Assembly: GCF_022581195.2 (NCBI RefSeq)
Contig: NC_061465.1
Span: 5,582,501-5,646,500, forward strand
DNA length: 64,000 nt
Origin: Helicoverpa zea
Taxonomy: Eukaryota > Arthropoda > Insecta > Lepidoptera > Noctuidae
Direction of reading: 5' to 3'
Each line of letters opens with the position of its first letter. Position 1 is the first letter of the stretch. Shown piece after piece: positions 1 to 10,267 of the stretch. The position numbers and the translations under genes were made by a program. The notes below the pieces were generated by a model. That model was not told the origin of the DNA, did no database searches, and worked only from the letters and a program-made list of their open reading frames with translations.

Positions 1-86
1 GTGTCATCCGGGATTATTTTCCAACAGTGAAAAGATTTTTCAATTCGGTTCAGTAGTTTTGGAGCCTCTACTGTTAAAACAAACCA
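1..86. repeat. Fragment of a dispersed lepidopteran repeat
   Basis: The stretch contains the phrase TTCGGTTCAGTAGTTTTGGA. Very similar phrases occur near 54620, and related sequence lies near 45090 and 56410. It looks like the internal part of a common interspersed repeat cut by the window edge. No coding potential is visible. Confidence 0.4.
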
Positions 87-443
87 AAAAGATTTCCTCT
101 TTGCAGTATTAAATATTTAAGATACAGATTATTCTTCCAAAGTTTTAATCTCTATTTTCTTATGACTTTGAGAGGTTTGGAGTTCACCAATATTATATTT
201 AGAAGAATTATTGAGAGCAATATTATACACATAGTTGGTAAGTATATATTTATACGATTGATCAGATTATATAACTTTACGACCATGTCATATGTCATGG
301 GTCTGGGTCTGATGAATATGAAGTTTAAATGCTTAGTTACACTGTTTTCGGTATTTTGTTGGCTGTACACATCCTCCGTTAGATCAAATCACTAAAATAT
401 GTATTAAACGCAGTATAAAAGGAAACATAGGGTAATATATTCG
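87..443. other. AT-rich DNA without a recognised feature
   Basis: The open frames on both strands here are short, AT-rich and lack recognisable motifs. I see no gene, RNA gene or structured repeat. Confidence 0.5.
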
Positions 444-1000
444 ACGACCTTGATGGCGCAATAGTCACCATGCCGGACTGCCGAACCTAAGGTCGATTGT
501 TAGTGTTATGTGTCCATGCTTGTTGGCCGTGGTCTGGGTCTTACTGTTACTGTTACAGCCTTTTTATCGTCCCACTGCTGGGCACAGGCCTCTTCTCACA
601 CGGAGAAGGATTGAGCATTAATCACCACGCTTGGTCAATGCGGGTTGGTGAATTCAGACTATATAGTCCAGGTTTCCTCAAGATGTTTTCCTTCACCTTT
701 TTATCAGCCATTGGTGTCCAAGATATACTTAGAAAGTACCTACATACAAACTTAGAAAAGTTGCATTGGTACTTGCCTGACCTGGAATCGAATCCACACC
801 CTCATACTCGAGAGGTTGGTTCTTTACCCACTAGGCCACCACGACTTACAACATGTATTTACCACGTATATTTATAAATATGTATGTATGTAGCTGTACA
901 TAGTTTATCTATCAGTTGTGTTAGCACCCATAGTACAAGTTAATTAATAACCAACCATGGGGCTAACCGACCGCGTGTAAAAAGGTGTCCACACTTCTTC
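444..1000 (+). repeat. tRNA-derived SINE family A, split by another SINE
   Basis: The left part (444-548) matches the head and body of the complete family A copy at 4867-5118, including TGGCGCAATAGTCACCA and the following CGTGGTCTGGGT. The right part (846-1000) continues the same body (AACATGTATTT, then GTTAGCACCCATAG, then GGGGCTAACC). Between them lies a family B SINE in the opposite orientation. The box B region of this copy is damaged, so it is an old insertion. Confidence 0.7.
549..845 (-). repeat. tRNA-derived SINE family B, nested in SINE A
   Basis: On the minus strand it begins GTGGTGGCCTAGTGGGTAAA, which resembles a tRNA box A region. GGATTCGATTCC (box B) follows at 783-794. The body matches the plus-strand copy at 45690-45999. 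The short direct repeat CTTAC flanks the insertion (about 545-549 and 844-848), as expected of a target-site duplication made on insertion into SINE A. Confidence 0.7.
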
Positions 1001-1492
1001 ATCTCAAGGATTATACAGATAGTATCGTTATCGATAGTCGATCAGTAAAATGTGCTATGTATTAGGTATCATTTTTAAACAGTAGGTACAAGAAACTGAG
1101 TACAACGATTACATATTTATAATGATAATTCACTTTAAACTTGAGGTACTAAAAGGCTCTTCATTGCAATTTGATTTATAGTCTTAAAATTGAATATTGA
1201 TTTTAATTTACCTCGGTTATGAGTACCGACAACAACGAGATTGTTTTTTAAAGCTTAGAGATTCATAACCCTCTATAGATCATTATTACTCTTAACATTT
1301 AATACCATATCACTGACCAATTAAGCCAAATCTAAGCGGAAATAAAAAAAAAACAATGAAGGTATGAATAATGATAGTTGTTAGTAAAAAACATAAATTA
1401 TTTTAATTATTACTTTATTTTAAATTTAATTAATTGAATAAATTAAATTTCATTTAGGTTCTAGGCTTCAGTTTGAGCTTTCGTAATGTTTC
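1001..1492. other. AT-rich DNA with the 3' flank of protease copy 1
   Basis: There is no gene. The complement of 1414-1419 reads AATAAA, about 75 bases past the stop codon of copy 1, and is a plausible polyadenylation signal. The rest is simple AT-rich sequence. Confidence 0.5.
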
Positions 1493-2761
1493 TTAAAGAA
1501 GATTGTTGATCCAGCTGATGAAAGAGGTAACTCTGGCGAAGGCAGCGGGTGAACCGACTTGGCAACCACGGGCAGATCCGAAGGAAGTCACACCGATCTG
1601 TTGTAAAGGAAAATTAAATTAAAGGTAATGATCATCATCCTCGATATAAAATTTTTGTCAAGTTTTAACAATCAGTCTATTTACCAAGATGCGTCTGTTG
1701 TTGCTGGTTACGACAAGAGGACCGCCGGAGTCACCCTGGCAAGTGCTTCTGCCGTTGGCGCCGCTGGTGCAGATGTTGGAAGACTGGATGATGCCGGGGA
1801 AGGACAAAGTGCATACAGCGTTGGTGATCACGGGCAAGTTGACGTGTCTCAAGTTGCCGTCAACGCTTCCACCTGAAAGAAGCGCATTGCAATTACTACA
1901 AGTACTAAATAGCAAATTTTATAACTGCGGCAATAAAAAAATACAAATAAATTACCATCATTGGCCAGACCGAAACCTGATGCTACTGCGGTGGCACCGT
2001 TGAAGTTGTTGTTCAGCTCGTTACCAGAGGGCAGGGCAATAGGAGCGATGTTGCCTGTTGATACATTTTAGAATTTATTCAGAATTATATAATTCACAAA
2101 AAAGGGTTTGGCTATCGCGATATGAAAACTGGCTGTTTAAACATTACATTACATATTTCAAATATCAACCGTTCAGAGGACTCACCAGAAGTAGCAACGT
2201 TGGAAGGTAAGTTGATTATGGCGATGTCGTTACGGATAAGGTTGGGGTTCCAGCTGCCGTGCATGACGACGCTAGCGGAGTTCAGTCTGGTGCCGCCGCT
2301 GAACAGGCGCACTGAGCCGAGGACAACTGTGAAACTGCTAGCCTGGTTGCGACCATCGAACCAGCAGTGAGCGGCGGTAAGAACCCTCCTGTTGTTAAGC
2401 AGAGAACCACCGCAGACACCCTGTCCGTTAGCGAAGTTAGCGAGAAGACCAGCCTGGAAATAATGGATTATTTAGTGTTTGAGCATAAAGACTTTTATGC
2501 GTTAACTTTCTTCAAAGTGACAACCAAAATTACCTGGTAAGGGAACGCACCGAGACTTGAAGTGGAGCCACCGACAATTCTGGATGGGTGGCGTTCAGCT
2601 TCCTCCTCAGCTGCACGGATCTTCTCGGCCAAAGGAATTCCAATCTTGGTGTGATAATCGTAGGCGGTAATGTCTTCGAGGTCGATCACATCCTGGAGGT
2701 CGATATTCCTCGCGGAGACGACCGCCGCGAAAGCCAATAGAGTCACAGCCAAGAGTTTCAT
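1493..2761 (-). CDS. Chymotrypsin-like serine protease, copy 1
   Basis: Secreted S1A endopeptidase precursor of 295 residues, probably a midgut digestive enzyme. The five exons, read leftward, are 2761-2534, 2453-2186, 2054-1956, 1872-1685 and 1597-1493, all bounded by GT-AG and kept in frame. Residues 1-17 are a signal peptide. A propeptide follows, and activation is expected after Arg61 in RIVGG. The catalytic residues are His105 (TAAHC), Asp152 (RNDIAII) and Ser247 (GDSGGP). Position 189 is Ser241, which fits chymotrypsin-like rather than tryptic specificity. The three usual disulphide pairs are present. The ATG chosen is the one conserved in the paralogues; an in-frame ATG six codons upstream would disrupt the signal peptide start. 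Intron 1 is nearly identical to that of copies 2 and 3. The family is certain; the exact substrate preference is inferred. Confidence 0.93.
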
Positions 2762-2806
2762 GTTGCCGATTCTCACCAACTAATGCTGTCACTGTTTTAC
2801 TGTTGA

Positions 2807-2832
2807 TATTTATATGTTTTGATAAAAGATAA
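2807..2832 (-). promoter_or_regulatory. Core promoter of protease copy 1
   Basis: The complement of 2807-2814 reads TATAAATA, 46 bases upstream of the ATG. TGATAA (2820-2825) and AGATAA (2827-2832) lie just beyond it and match the GATA-factor consensus. GATA factors commonly drive insect gut genes; the role here is inference from conservation among copies. Confidence 0.7.
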
Positions 2833-3540
2833 ATCTTTGATTAGAATTTAGATGACTTGCGCATTTAATTTATAATCTACTAGATTAATAAAGAAATTAT
2901 GTTTATTTTTATTATTCAGTATAGCTACATCTAATACAGTTTCTTCTTATTCTAACCTCGGGTGCGTTAGTGGGAGGACATCACGCTTAATTTAAATTAT
3001 TAGCTATTACAATAATTCTGAACCATTTCGAGATACTTTTATAGACAATTGTTTGAAACGATGCCTTTATAAATTAATTTACTTCCTGATGTTGCTATGA
3101 TACCTGTGACAGTGATAAAAAATGCTTAGTGTGAACAACATGCAGACTAAACAGTCGGCCGACAGTTGGCCCGAGTATTGGAAAAAAATATTGTTTTAAG
3201 ACAATCGCGAATCCAATCAATGTTTTTGGTTGGTTCGATACGGCCAAATACCTGACAGCTAGGTAGTCTCTATTTAATTTTCTGTTTTTGTGAATGATTG
3301 TTTAAAAAAGGTTGTTTAGAATACAGATTGATTTTAAACATGATTTCTATCAATGGCGTCACCTAGCTTTGAAATTTTATTTATTATTATATTATAAGCG
3401 ATCTCACCAATTTTCAGCTTGGTGTGAATTAATGTAACTTCACACTCATTTTTGGTCTAATTTGACTGGACTAATAGTCACAGCGCCTAGTAAGAAATCA
3501 GTTCATGGATTTTTTTAAAGTTCCAAAGTAATTCAGAAGG
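2833..3540. other. Intergenic AT-rich DNA
   Basis: No gene, RNA or clear repeat is recognised between the promoter of copy 1 and a retroelement tail at 3541. Confidence 0.45.
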
Positions 3541-3675
3541 GTCTAAAATAATCAGCGTGTATGTGATGTCCACTGCTGAACGTAGGCCTCCCCCAACACT
3601 AACCGTCTCGGTCATGGGCAGCCCGCATTCATTCACTGCCTTCTTCAATTGGCAATTGGCTGATATGATGATGAT
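3541..3675 (+). mobile_element. 5'-truncated LINE 3' tail
   Basis: The sequence contains TGTCCACTGCTGAACGTAGG and GGCCTCCCCCAA and ends in a GAT-trinucleotide run (ATGATGATGATGA). This combination is typical of 3' ends of non-LTR retrotransposons scattered through moth genomes. No reverse-transcriptase coding sequence is left. Confidence 0.5.
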
Positions 3676-3976
3676 GATGAAGAGATGTCACCTCTTTTAG
3701 CGTGGTAGGAAAGTTAGCCATCATCCTCAACTACTATTCTACCTAGGTTTTATCAGGTCGATTTAAGTCGATTCAGATTCTCTAACCTGATAAGATCTCA
3801 AATCTACAGGATGCTAAGAGAAAAAAGAAATCAAAACCTTTATTGTTCTGCTGCTCCATTTAATATTACTAATCTTGCTCCAGAAAGATTTGGTATGGGA
3901 ATTTTCTTCAAACACCTATCAATTGCTTGTTTGGGAACAGGGCAGGAGTTAGAGGAAGAATTGCTTGTTTAACTTT
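3676..3976. other. Intergenic DNA with a short RTE-like tail
   Basis: The only recognisable item is TGGGAACAGGGCAGGA near 3932-3950. It matches the 3' end of the full RTE element at 13490-13510, so it is probably a severely 5'-truncated copy. Confidence 0.4.
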
Positions 3977-4122
3977 TTAGGGTTCCGTACCCAAAGGGTA
4001 AAACGGCACCCTATTGTTTTCGCTCCTCTGTCCGTTTGTCCGTCCGTCTGTCACCAGGCTGTATCTGGTAATGGTACTTAACCCTTAGTGCGCGTGTCTG
4101 ACTCGCACTTGGCCGGTTTTTA
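3977..4122 (+). repeat. Dispersed repeat P (GTTCCGTACC family), short copy
   Basis: It begins GGGTTCCGTACCCAAAGGGT and ends CTCGCACTTGGCCGGTTTT. Copies with the same ends occur at 7080-7350 and 47306-49533. This 146-base copy is the most internally deleted. No coding sequence is visible. Confidence 0.65.
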
Positions 4123-4866
4123 GTAATAACGCCATGTACTATTTCATTGCATGTAGTACATCAAAGATGTGGAGGGGAGGGTAGAAGATGGAGTAGAAAC
4201 CTAAATGTAGTAGGTAGATTACCAATCGAACATTAACCTTCCACGATTGTGATAAGGTTGAAAATCTATTAAAGGAATTGGACAGATTCAGGCAGGTTGA
4301 TGTGATGTCGCCTGTTCATCCTGGGTTCGATTCCTAAATCTGAGTGGTTGATTAAATTGGAAAAGTCAGTAAACGAAGCCTCCTACTAATATATGACAAC
4401 CACTTTATGGATGAAATATTTTGGGTTTTTGTGTCTGTGTCTGAGACCTCTCGAATCAGACGAATTGCACATTCACAACTCTTTACCATAAACCTGAGAA
4501 CTTGGAGGTGTCAGTCAGTCAGAAAATTATCATAATTTTTTTAAATGATATAACAATAATGTTTGGCTGTTTTGTATCACAATATGTTTCGTCAGGGCAT
4601 CGGGCCTCATAGTATGTAACAAAAAAAAAACTGTTAAGGGCTAGCACAATACTTCGCTTTCCTTTTGCAGTATTGCAGGTATTACTTAGTGGTTTTATTT
4701 CTTTTGAATATAAAATATTCACCGGATTGCATGCTGCTGCATTTTTTATTGAGGGTTTTTTTTAATGCTTTATCTATCTAGAGAAGTCAATCAACAAAAA
4801 TTATGCTGCAAAAAACACTAAAAATATCTACGCCCATTTATTTAATATTTATATTTATATTATATA
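4123..4866. other. Intergenic AT-rich DNA
   Basis: Reading frames here are short and AT-rich. I see no supported feature before the SINE at 4867. Confidence 0.45.
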
Positions 4867-5118
4867 CGACCTCTGTGGCGCAATGGTCACCAAGCCGGAC
4901 TGCCGAATCTGAGGTCCCGGGTTCGATTCCCGGTTCGGTCGACATTTGTGTGATGAGCATGCTTGTTGGTCGTGGTCTGGGTGTTACAATATGTATTTAT
5001 AAATATGTATATGTGTAGCTATATGTAGTTTATCAGTTGTGTTAGCACCCATAACACAAGTTAATTAATAACTTACCATGGGGCTAACCAACCGTGTGTG
5101 AAAAGGTGTCCCGACATT
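4867..5118 (+). repeat. tRNA-derived SINE family A, complete copy
   Basis: The head resembles a tRNA, with box A-like TGGCGCAATGGTC and a perfect box B (GGTTCGATTCC, 4920-4930) inside a CCCGGGTTCGATTCCCGG arm. A unique body follows, then an ATTT-rich tail (ATTTATTTATTTATT). The tRNA-like part is a retroposon head; the anticodon and acceptor arms do not close, so it is not a functional tRNA gene. Confidence 0.75.
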
Positions 5119-5281
5119 ATTTATTTATTTATTTATTATATTATCACTTGCATAAACAGTTTTTTGAAAAATGTTAAGAGGTGTAGGCAAGAAAAGGCTT
5201 TTCGTTTTAATAATTATGTTTATTTTATTTTAGGTAAGTAAATTTACATCACAGGTTTCAGTCAAGGTTTCGTTATGTTTC

Positions 5282-6539
5282 TTAAAGACGTTGGTTGATC
5301 CAGCTGATGTAAGAGGTAACTCTGGCGAAGGCAGCGGGAGCTCCGACTTGGCAACCACGGGCAGATCCGAAAGAGGTCACACCGATCTGCAGAGAAAAAA
5401 ACAAGTTGAAAAGAGTGTTTTTTACGAACATAAAGCTTTCTAATTTTTTCCATTTATCATTTAGGAAGTATAACACTAATGGTTGATTTACCAAGATGCG
5501 TCTGTTGTTGCTGTTCACTACAAGAGGACCGCCGGAGTCACCCTGGCAAGTGCTTCTGCCGTTGGCACCGCTGGTGCAGATGTTGGATGCCTGGATGAGA
5601 CCGGGGAAGGTCTGACTGCATACGGCGTTGGTGATCACGGGCAGGTTAACGTGTCTCAGATTGCCATCGACACTTCCACCGTCACGGGCAAGACCGAAGC
5701 CAGATGCAGTAGCAGTGAAACCGTTGAAGTTGTTGTTCAGCTCGTTTCCAGAGGGCAGGGCGATAGGAGCGATGTTACCTGTTGATTAATTAATGCATGG
5801 TTACACTATCTTTTAAGTGAAAATGCGAATAGATTTGAGCTTATTACGTGTACTTTTTTGCTAGAAGAGAACATTAAAAAACAATAAGGCCAACATATGT
5901 CGCAATTTAAATAAGGTTTATTGAAAATTGGCTCTAGTAGCAAAATTGTCTAACATTACTCACCAGAAGTACCAACGTTGGAAGGCAAGTTGATCATGGC
6001 GATGTCGTTGCGGATGAGGTTGGGGTTCCAGCTGCCGTGCATGACCACGCTAGCGGTGTTCAGTCTGGTGCCGCCGCTGAACAGGCGCACTGATCCGAGG
6101 ACCACTGTGAAACTCCTAGCCTGGTTGCGACCATCGAACCAGCAGTGAGCGGCGGTAAGAACCCTCCTGTTGTTAAGCAGAGAACCACCGCAGACACCCT
6201 GTCCGCTAGCGAAGGTAGCGAGAAGACCAGCCTGAAAATGATGGATTATTTAGTCTTTGAGCCTAAAGACTTTTATGCATCAACTTTCTTCAAAGTGACA
6301 ACCAAAATTACCTGGTAAGGGAATGCACCGAGGCTGGAAGTGGAGCCACCGACAATTCTGGATGGGTTGCGTTCAGCTTCCTCCTCAGCTGCACGGATCT
6401 TCTCGGCCAAAGGAATTCCAATCTTGGTGTGATAATCGTAGGCGGTAATGTCTTCGAGGTCGATCACATCCTCGAGGTCGATGTTCCTCGCGGAGACGAC
6501 CGCCGCGAAAGCCAATAAAGTCACTGCCAAGAGTTTCAT
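5282..6539 (-). CDS. Chymotrypsin-like serine protease, copy 2 (intron 3 absent)
   Basis: Secreted S1A protease precursor of 295 residues in four exons: 6539-6312, 6231-5964, 5778-5492 and 5386-5282. The third exon is an exact fusion of what are exons 3 and 4 in copy 1 (99 plus 188 bases), so intron 3 is cleanly missing. A signal peptide (1-17) and propeptide precede activation after Arg61 (RIVGG). Catalytic residues are His105, Asp152 and Ser247 (STCQGDSGGP), and position 189 is Ser. Intron 4 (105 bases) contains no in-frame stop and its length is a multiple of three, so retention would add 35 residues before IGVTSFG. Exon 1, intron 1 and exon 2 are nearly identical to copies 1 and 3, suggesting recent duplication or gene conversion. 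Likely a digestive chymotrypsin. Confidence 0.93.
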
Positions 6540-6584
6540 GTTGTCGATTCAAACAAACGAATGATGTTACTGTTTTGCTGTTGA

Positions 6585-6611
6585 TATTTATATGTTTTGA
6601 TAAAAAGATAA
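6585..6611 (-). promoter_or_regulatory. Core promoter of protease copy 2
   Basis: The complement reads TATAAATA at 6585-6592, 46 bases before the ATG. TGATAA (6598-6603) and AGATAA (6606-6611) lie immediately upstream. The block is nearly the same in copies 1 and 3. Confidence 0.7.
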
Positions 6612-7079
6612 TTCCATGATTATAAATGTTGTGACAATGTTCATTTGTTTTTATCTATCGGATTACTTTAAATCACAATACCTACATCCTTTATTTTAAA
6701 AATTACAAAATTATTGAGTAGTCATTTTGCATTGATCATGAAAGTTTAACGGTCCATTTATAATTTTGTTTGTATGAGCTCTTTAACATACTATGATGTA
6801 TTTATTACCGTTTTCATAATTATTTGTTTCCTCCAGTTTCTTATTTTTGCGTGTTACAAATATCTACAATTCGTAATAATTTCTTGGTGCAGTGAATGTA
6901 TTGACCTATATTGTATGGCTAAAGAAAAACAAAAATAGTGACCAGCATAAAGTGCCAAAGTTGTAGTTATACATCTTCTGAGCATTTTATATATTTACAA
7001 GCAAAGTAAAATATCTCTTAAAGTTTCGAAATTGCCATAAATAGTTCATTGATTTAAGCCGCAATGAGTAATTGTTTTC
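6612..7079. other. Intergenic AT-rich DNA
   Basis: No gene or repeat is recognised in this stretch upstream of copy 2. Confidence 0.45.
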
Positions 7080-7350
7080 TTAAGGTTCCGTACCCAAAGG
7101 GTAAAACGGGACCCTATTGTTTTCGCTCCTCTGTCCGTCCGTCTGTCACCTCACCAGTGTCTCATGAACCGTGATAGTAAGAGAGCTGTTCACAGATGAT
7201 GTTTTTTTGTTGCCGCTTTAACATCGAATACTGAATTAAATTAATATTTTACGGGCTCCCATACAACAAACGTGTTTGTTTTGTCCGTTTTATAAATAAT
7301 GGTACGGAACCCTTCGTGCGCGAGTCCGACTCGCACTTGGCCGGTTTTTT
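7080..7350 (+). repeat. Dispersed repeat P, medium copy
   Basis: The same left end (GGTTCCGTACCCAAAGGGTA) and right end (CTCGCACTTGGCCGGTTTT) as at 3977 enclose about 270 bases. GGTACGGAACCC near the right end is the inverse of GGTTCCGTACC at the left. GCGAGTCCGACTCGC near the right end can form a 7-base-pair hairpin. No ORF. Confidence 0.65.
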
Positions 7351-7805
7351 TAATAATGTTTGTCAAACACAGGGGCCATTTTACCACAACAGTCTTTATT
7401 AAAACTGTATTAATAATAATATATAATATACGTTATACCACTAAAATGATTGTGGCGATGAGATGTTTATCTTCGACTGTTTTCCTATTTTTTTGAGATA
7501 CCACTGTTTTCCTTAATTGCACGTTTATCTTGTGGTGAATAACGTTGTTATTTTCAGATTTGTTTAATATTTTCCAAATAAACCAGTTTTTAGTTATTTC
7601 GACGATAACTATCTTCAAATCCGCAACAATTACTTAATCAAAGTGGAATAGCCAATTAGCAGTCAAATATGGATTGCACATTTCGATTTTCCTGTTAATA
7701 TGGATTGAGATATACCTTGGAATAACTAGGCTCATCGTACAATCCTTGTATGAACCTTTGAACCCTGTAAGCTTTAATTCCGGGTACAAATTCCATTCTG
7801 TACGT
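7351..7805. other. Intergenic AT-rich DNA
   Basis: The open frames on both strands are short and without motifs, and I see nothing I can support. Confidence 0.4.
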
Positions 7806-8955
7806 CGATTCTATAAAATCTCACAACTCACTTCGACATCACTCTCACTTCGCATTCGTTCTAAAGGTAGAATTCCGTGGACGCGACAATAGTCAACCTA
7901 TGAAAATGTATGGCACCGTTGCTGAGGCCCGTGACAGTCGCGCGCGGCCGACGAATTTCGTAAGCTGCTCGCGGCATTGTTAACTATTTAATTCTGGTTT
8001 TACTTAAATTCTATAGATGTTATTAAGCGCTAGACCATGTTGAGAAGCGTACGAAATTCGTCGGCCGCGCGCGACTGTCGCGGCCCTCGGCTGCGGTGCC
8101 ATACATTTTCATAGGTTGACTATTGTCGCGCGCGGCTGCGACAATCGCGACCCACGGAATTCTACCTTAAAGTTTCGTGATTGACATTGTCAAACTACAC
8201 TAGCGCTACTCTTTCGAGCGTGTTGACAAGTTGAACTAAATTAAATTTGAGATTTTGACAGATCTGTCAAAATCTGTCTATCTATAGGGGAGGTAGGGGA
8301 GAGAGAGGAGAATAAAAGGGGGATCCTTTTATTCTGATTTGATCATAGTTTTGTTTTTTTTTTATTGGGTAGTTTACGTTACCGACTGGTAACGGTGTTC
8401 ATCCATAGAGTATCTGTCATTTCTGTGAGTTGTCAAGAACAAACACTCGTAAAAGTACTTAAATATTTTGTTGCGGTTTCGGATCGTTGTAAAGAGAAAA
8501 CTAATGAAAGGTATGTGTATTTTCTATTATTAATGATTGATTGTCAAAATCTCCAGTTACGATTATAGTAAGTCGATGCAATCCACACCTATTATACCTC
8601 TAGAAGAGGTACTACAGCAATAGTTTATGGGCCCCACGTTTTTATTTAGTCTAATATGACCGGGACCACCTACGTAGGTTGACAGGTAAGTAACTATTTT
8701 TTATTTTCTAGTTTTCAGTGCACATAAGATAAAACCGTTTTACTTAAAAGTTTTTTTACCCATTTTTTTTTTATAAACTAAGTCAAAAGTGTCCAATGCT
8801 CCCTATGGTAGGGAGGCTTGGACATACCATGTAATGTATAATTTGTAAATTTTTGTTCTTCTTCGTCAGTAAAAATTTGTGAGGTTATAAATCTGCGCTA
8901 AAAATCCTTTATAGAATCTTGTTTCAGGTACCGTTGCCAACTTGATCTAGGGACT
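7806..8955 (+). mobile_element. Left part of a PIF/Harbinger-family element
   Basis: It starts with the terminal sequence CGATTCTATAAAATCTCACA, the inverse of the end near 14529. An inner foldback follows (7866-7975 against 8046-8165) with a unique spacer. From about 8066 to 8955 it matches 35099-36005, the 5' region of the Harbinger that still has its nuclease gene. The shared 67-codon frame (8365-8568) is probably non-coding 5' sequence. The nuclease region is absent here. Confidence 0.65.
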
Positions 8956-9057
8956 CCATATTTATCAGCTGTTAATTTTATTTTTTAACCTTTTGATACC
9001 TCTTGTATTGCTCGTTATATTAAATCTTTAGGAATTTTCCGTCGCAAACCATTCTTT
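8956..9057. other. Short stretch between Harbinger left part and foldback
   Basis: AT-rich sequence with no match that I recognise elsewhere in the window. Confidence 0.3.
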
Positions 9058-10267
9058 TTAACCCCCGACGCAAAAACGACAGGGTGTTATAAGTTTGACG
9101 TGTCTGTGTGTGTGTGTGTGTGTGTGTATGTGGCATCGTAGCTCCCAAACGGATGATCCGATTGTAATGCGGTTTTTTTGTTTAAAAGGAATGTCATTCG
9201 GGAGTGTTCTTAGCTATGTTTGGTGGAAATCGGTTCAGGTCTTCAAGGTCATCAGCTCGTTTGTTAGGTGTGATAGGAATGTTACACGCTCAGTTTACTT
9301 GCAAGCATATGTGGGATCTAAAATTTGAAATACTAATGTCTTCTGGAACCACTGAGTTGGTCTGCTGTTAGGACACGAAGATAGGAGACGTAACCCTGAA
9401 CTGCCTTTTAGTAAACCCATCGAGTTTGGGCTCGTTTAATTTGTCTTGACTAGTTTCCTTCATGTTTCTAATTGACGAGAACCTAATGCTGGAAATGGGA
9501 TGTGGCGGATGAAACCCTAGAATGGTATATAACCCTGGATCAACAAAGGTCAATCTTTATTGTTTCTCAATCTGTGCAATTCTCCCAGAGCCAGTTTGTC
9601 ATGAGGATTGTTAAACAGCTTCCTTTGGCTGAGATCGCATATAGCGAACCCATCATAAAAAGAAGGAAAAATTAAGGAGCTCCTTTAAAAAACCATGAAA
9701 TAAAATAAAATTATAAATTTAAAAAAACCCCCGACCCAGAAAAGTACGCAATTATTATGACAAAATGTTATAAACGATAAACCCTATAAAAAGCAAAAAA
9801 AAAAACCCCGACCCAAAAAAGTACGCAATTAGTATGACAAAAGGTTAAAAACGCTAAACCCTATAAAAAGCAAAAAATAACTTTTAACTCTACGTAAGTA
9901 CCAACTAAAGCATGTCAGACTAAACTAAATTTTGTCGTGTCGGGGGACCGCTCTAATTTATTAGCCTAACGTTAGAAGTAATTAAGTATATACCACTTAT
10001 AACTGTGTATATAATTTTGTTTTATACGAATGTTGTAATTAGGTAGGTATCATTTGATTTATGTAAGTATTTTTGAAGGTAAAAAGCGGTCCCCCGACAC
10101 GTCAAAATTTAGTTTAGTCTGACATGCTTTAGTTGGTACTTACGTAGAGTTAAAAGTTATTTTTTGCTTTTTATAGGGTTTAGCGTTTTTAACCTTTTGT
10201 CATACTAATTGCGTACTTTTTTGGGTCGGGGGTTTTTTTAAATTTATAATTTAATTTTATTTCATGC

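Noticed and set aside
4867..4945. Possible tRNA gene
   Set aside because: Box A and box B are present, but the acceptor and anticodon arms do not close and a SINE body and tail follow, so it is a SINE head. The same holds for 45695-45755 and 46652-46722.
5282..5638. Separate short gene made of exons 3 to 5 of copy 2
   Set aside because: The open frame arises because intron 4 lacks a stop; upstream exons with correct splice sites show that it is the 3' part of one protease gene.
8365..8568. Repeated 67-codon frame (also at 35425-35628)
   Set aside because: It is conserved only because both copies belong to the same Harbinger 5' region; there is no domain and differences do not favour silent sites in an obvious way.
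9101..9129. CRISPR-like or regulatory meaning of the TG repeat
   Set aside because: It is a simple microsatellite carried in the foldback arm and mirrored at 14138-14168; no spacer-repeat pattern exists anywhere in the window.
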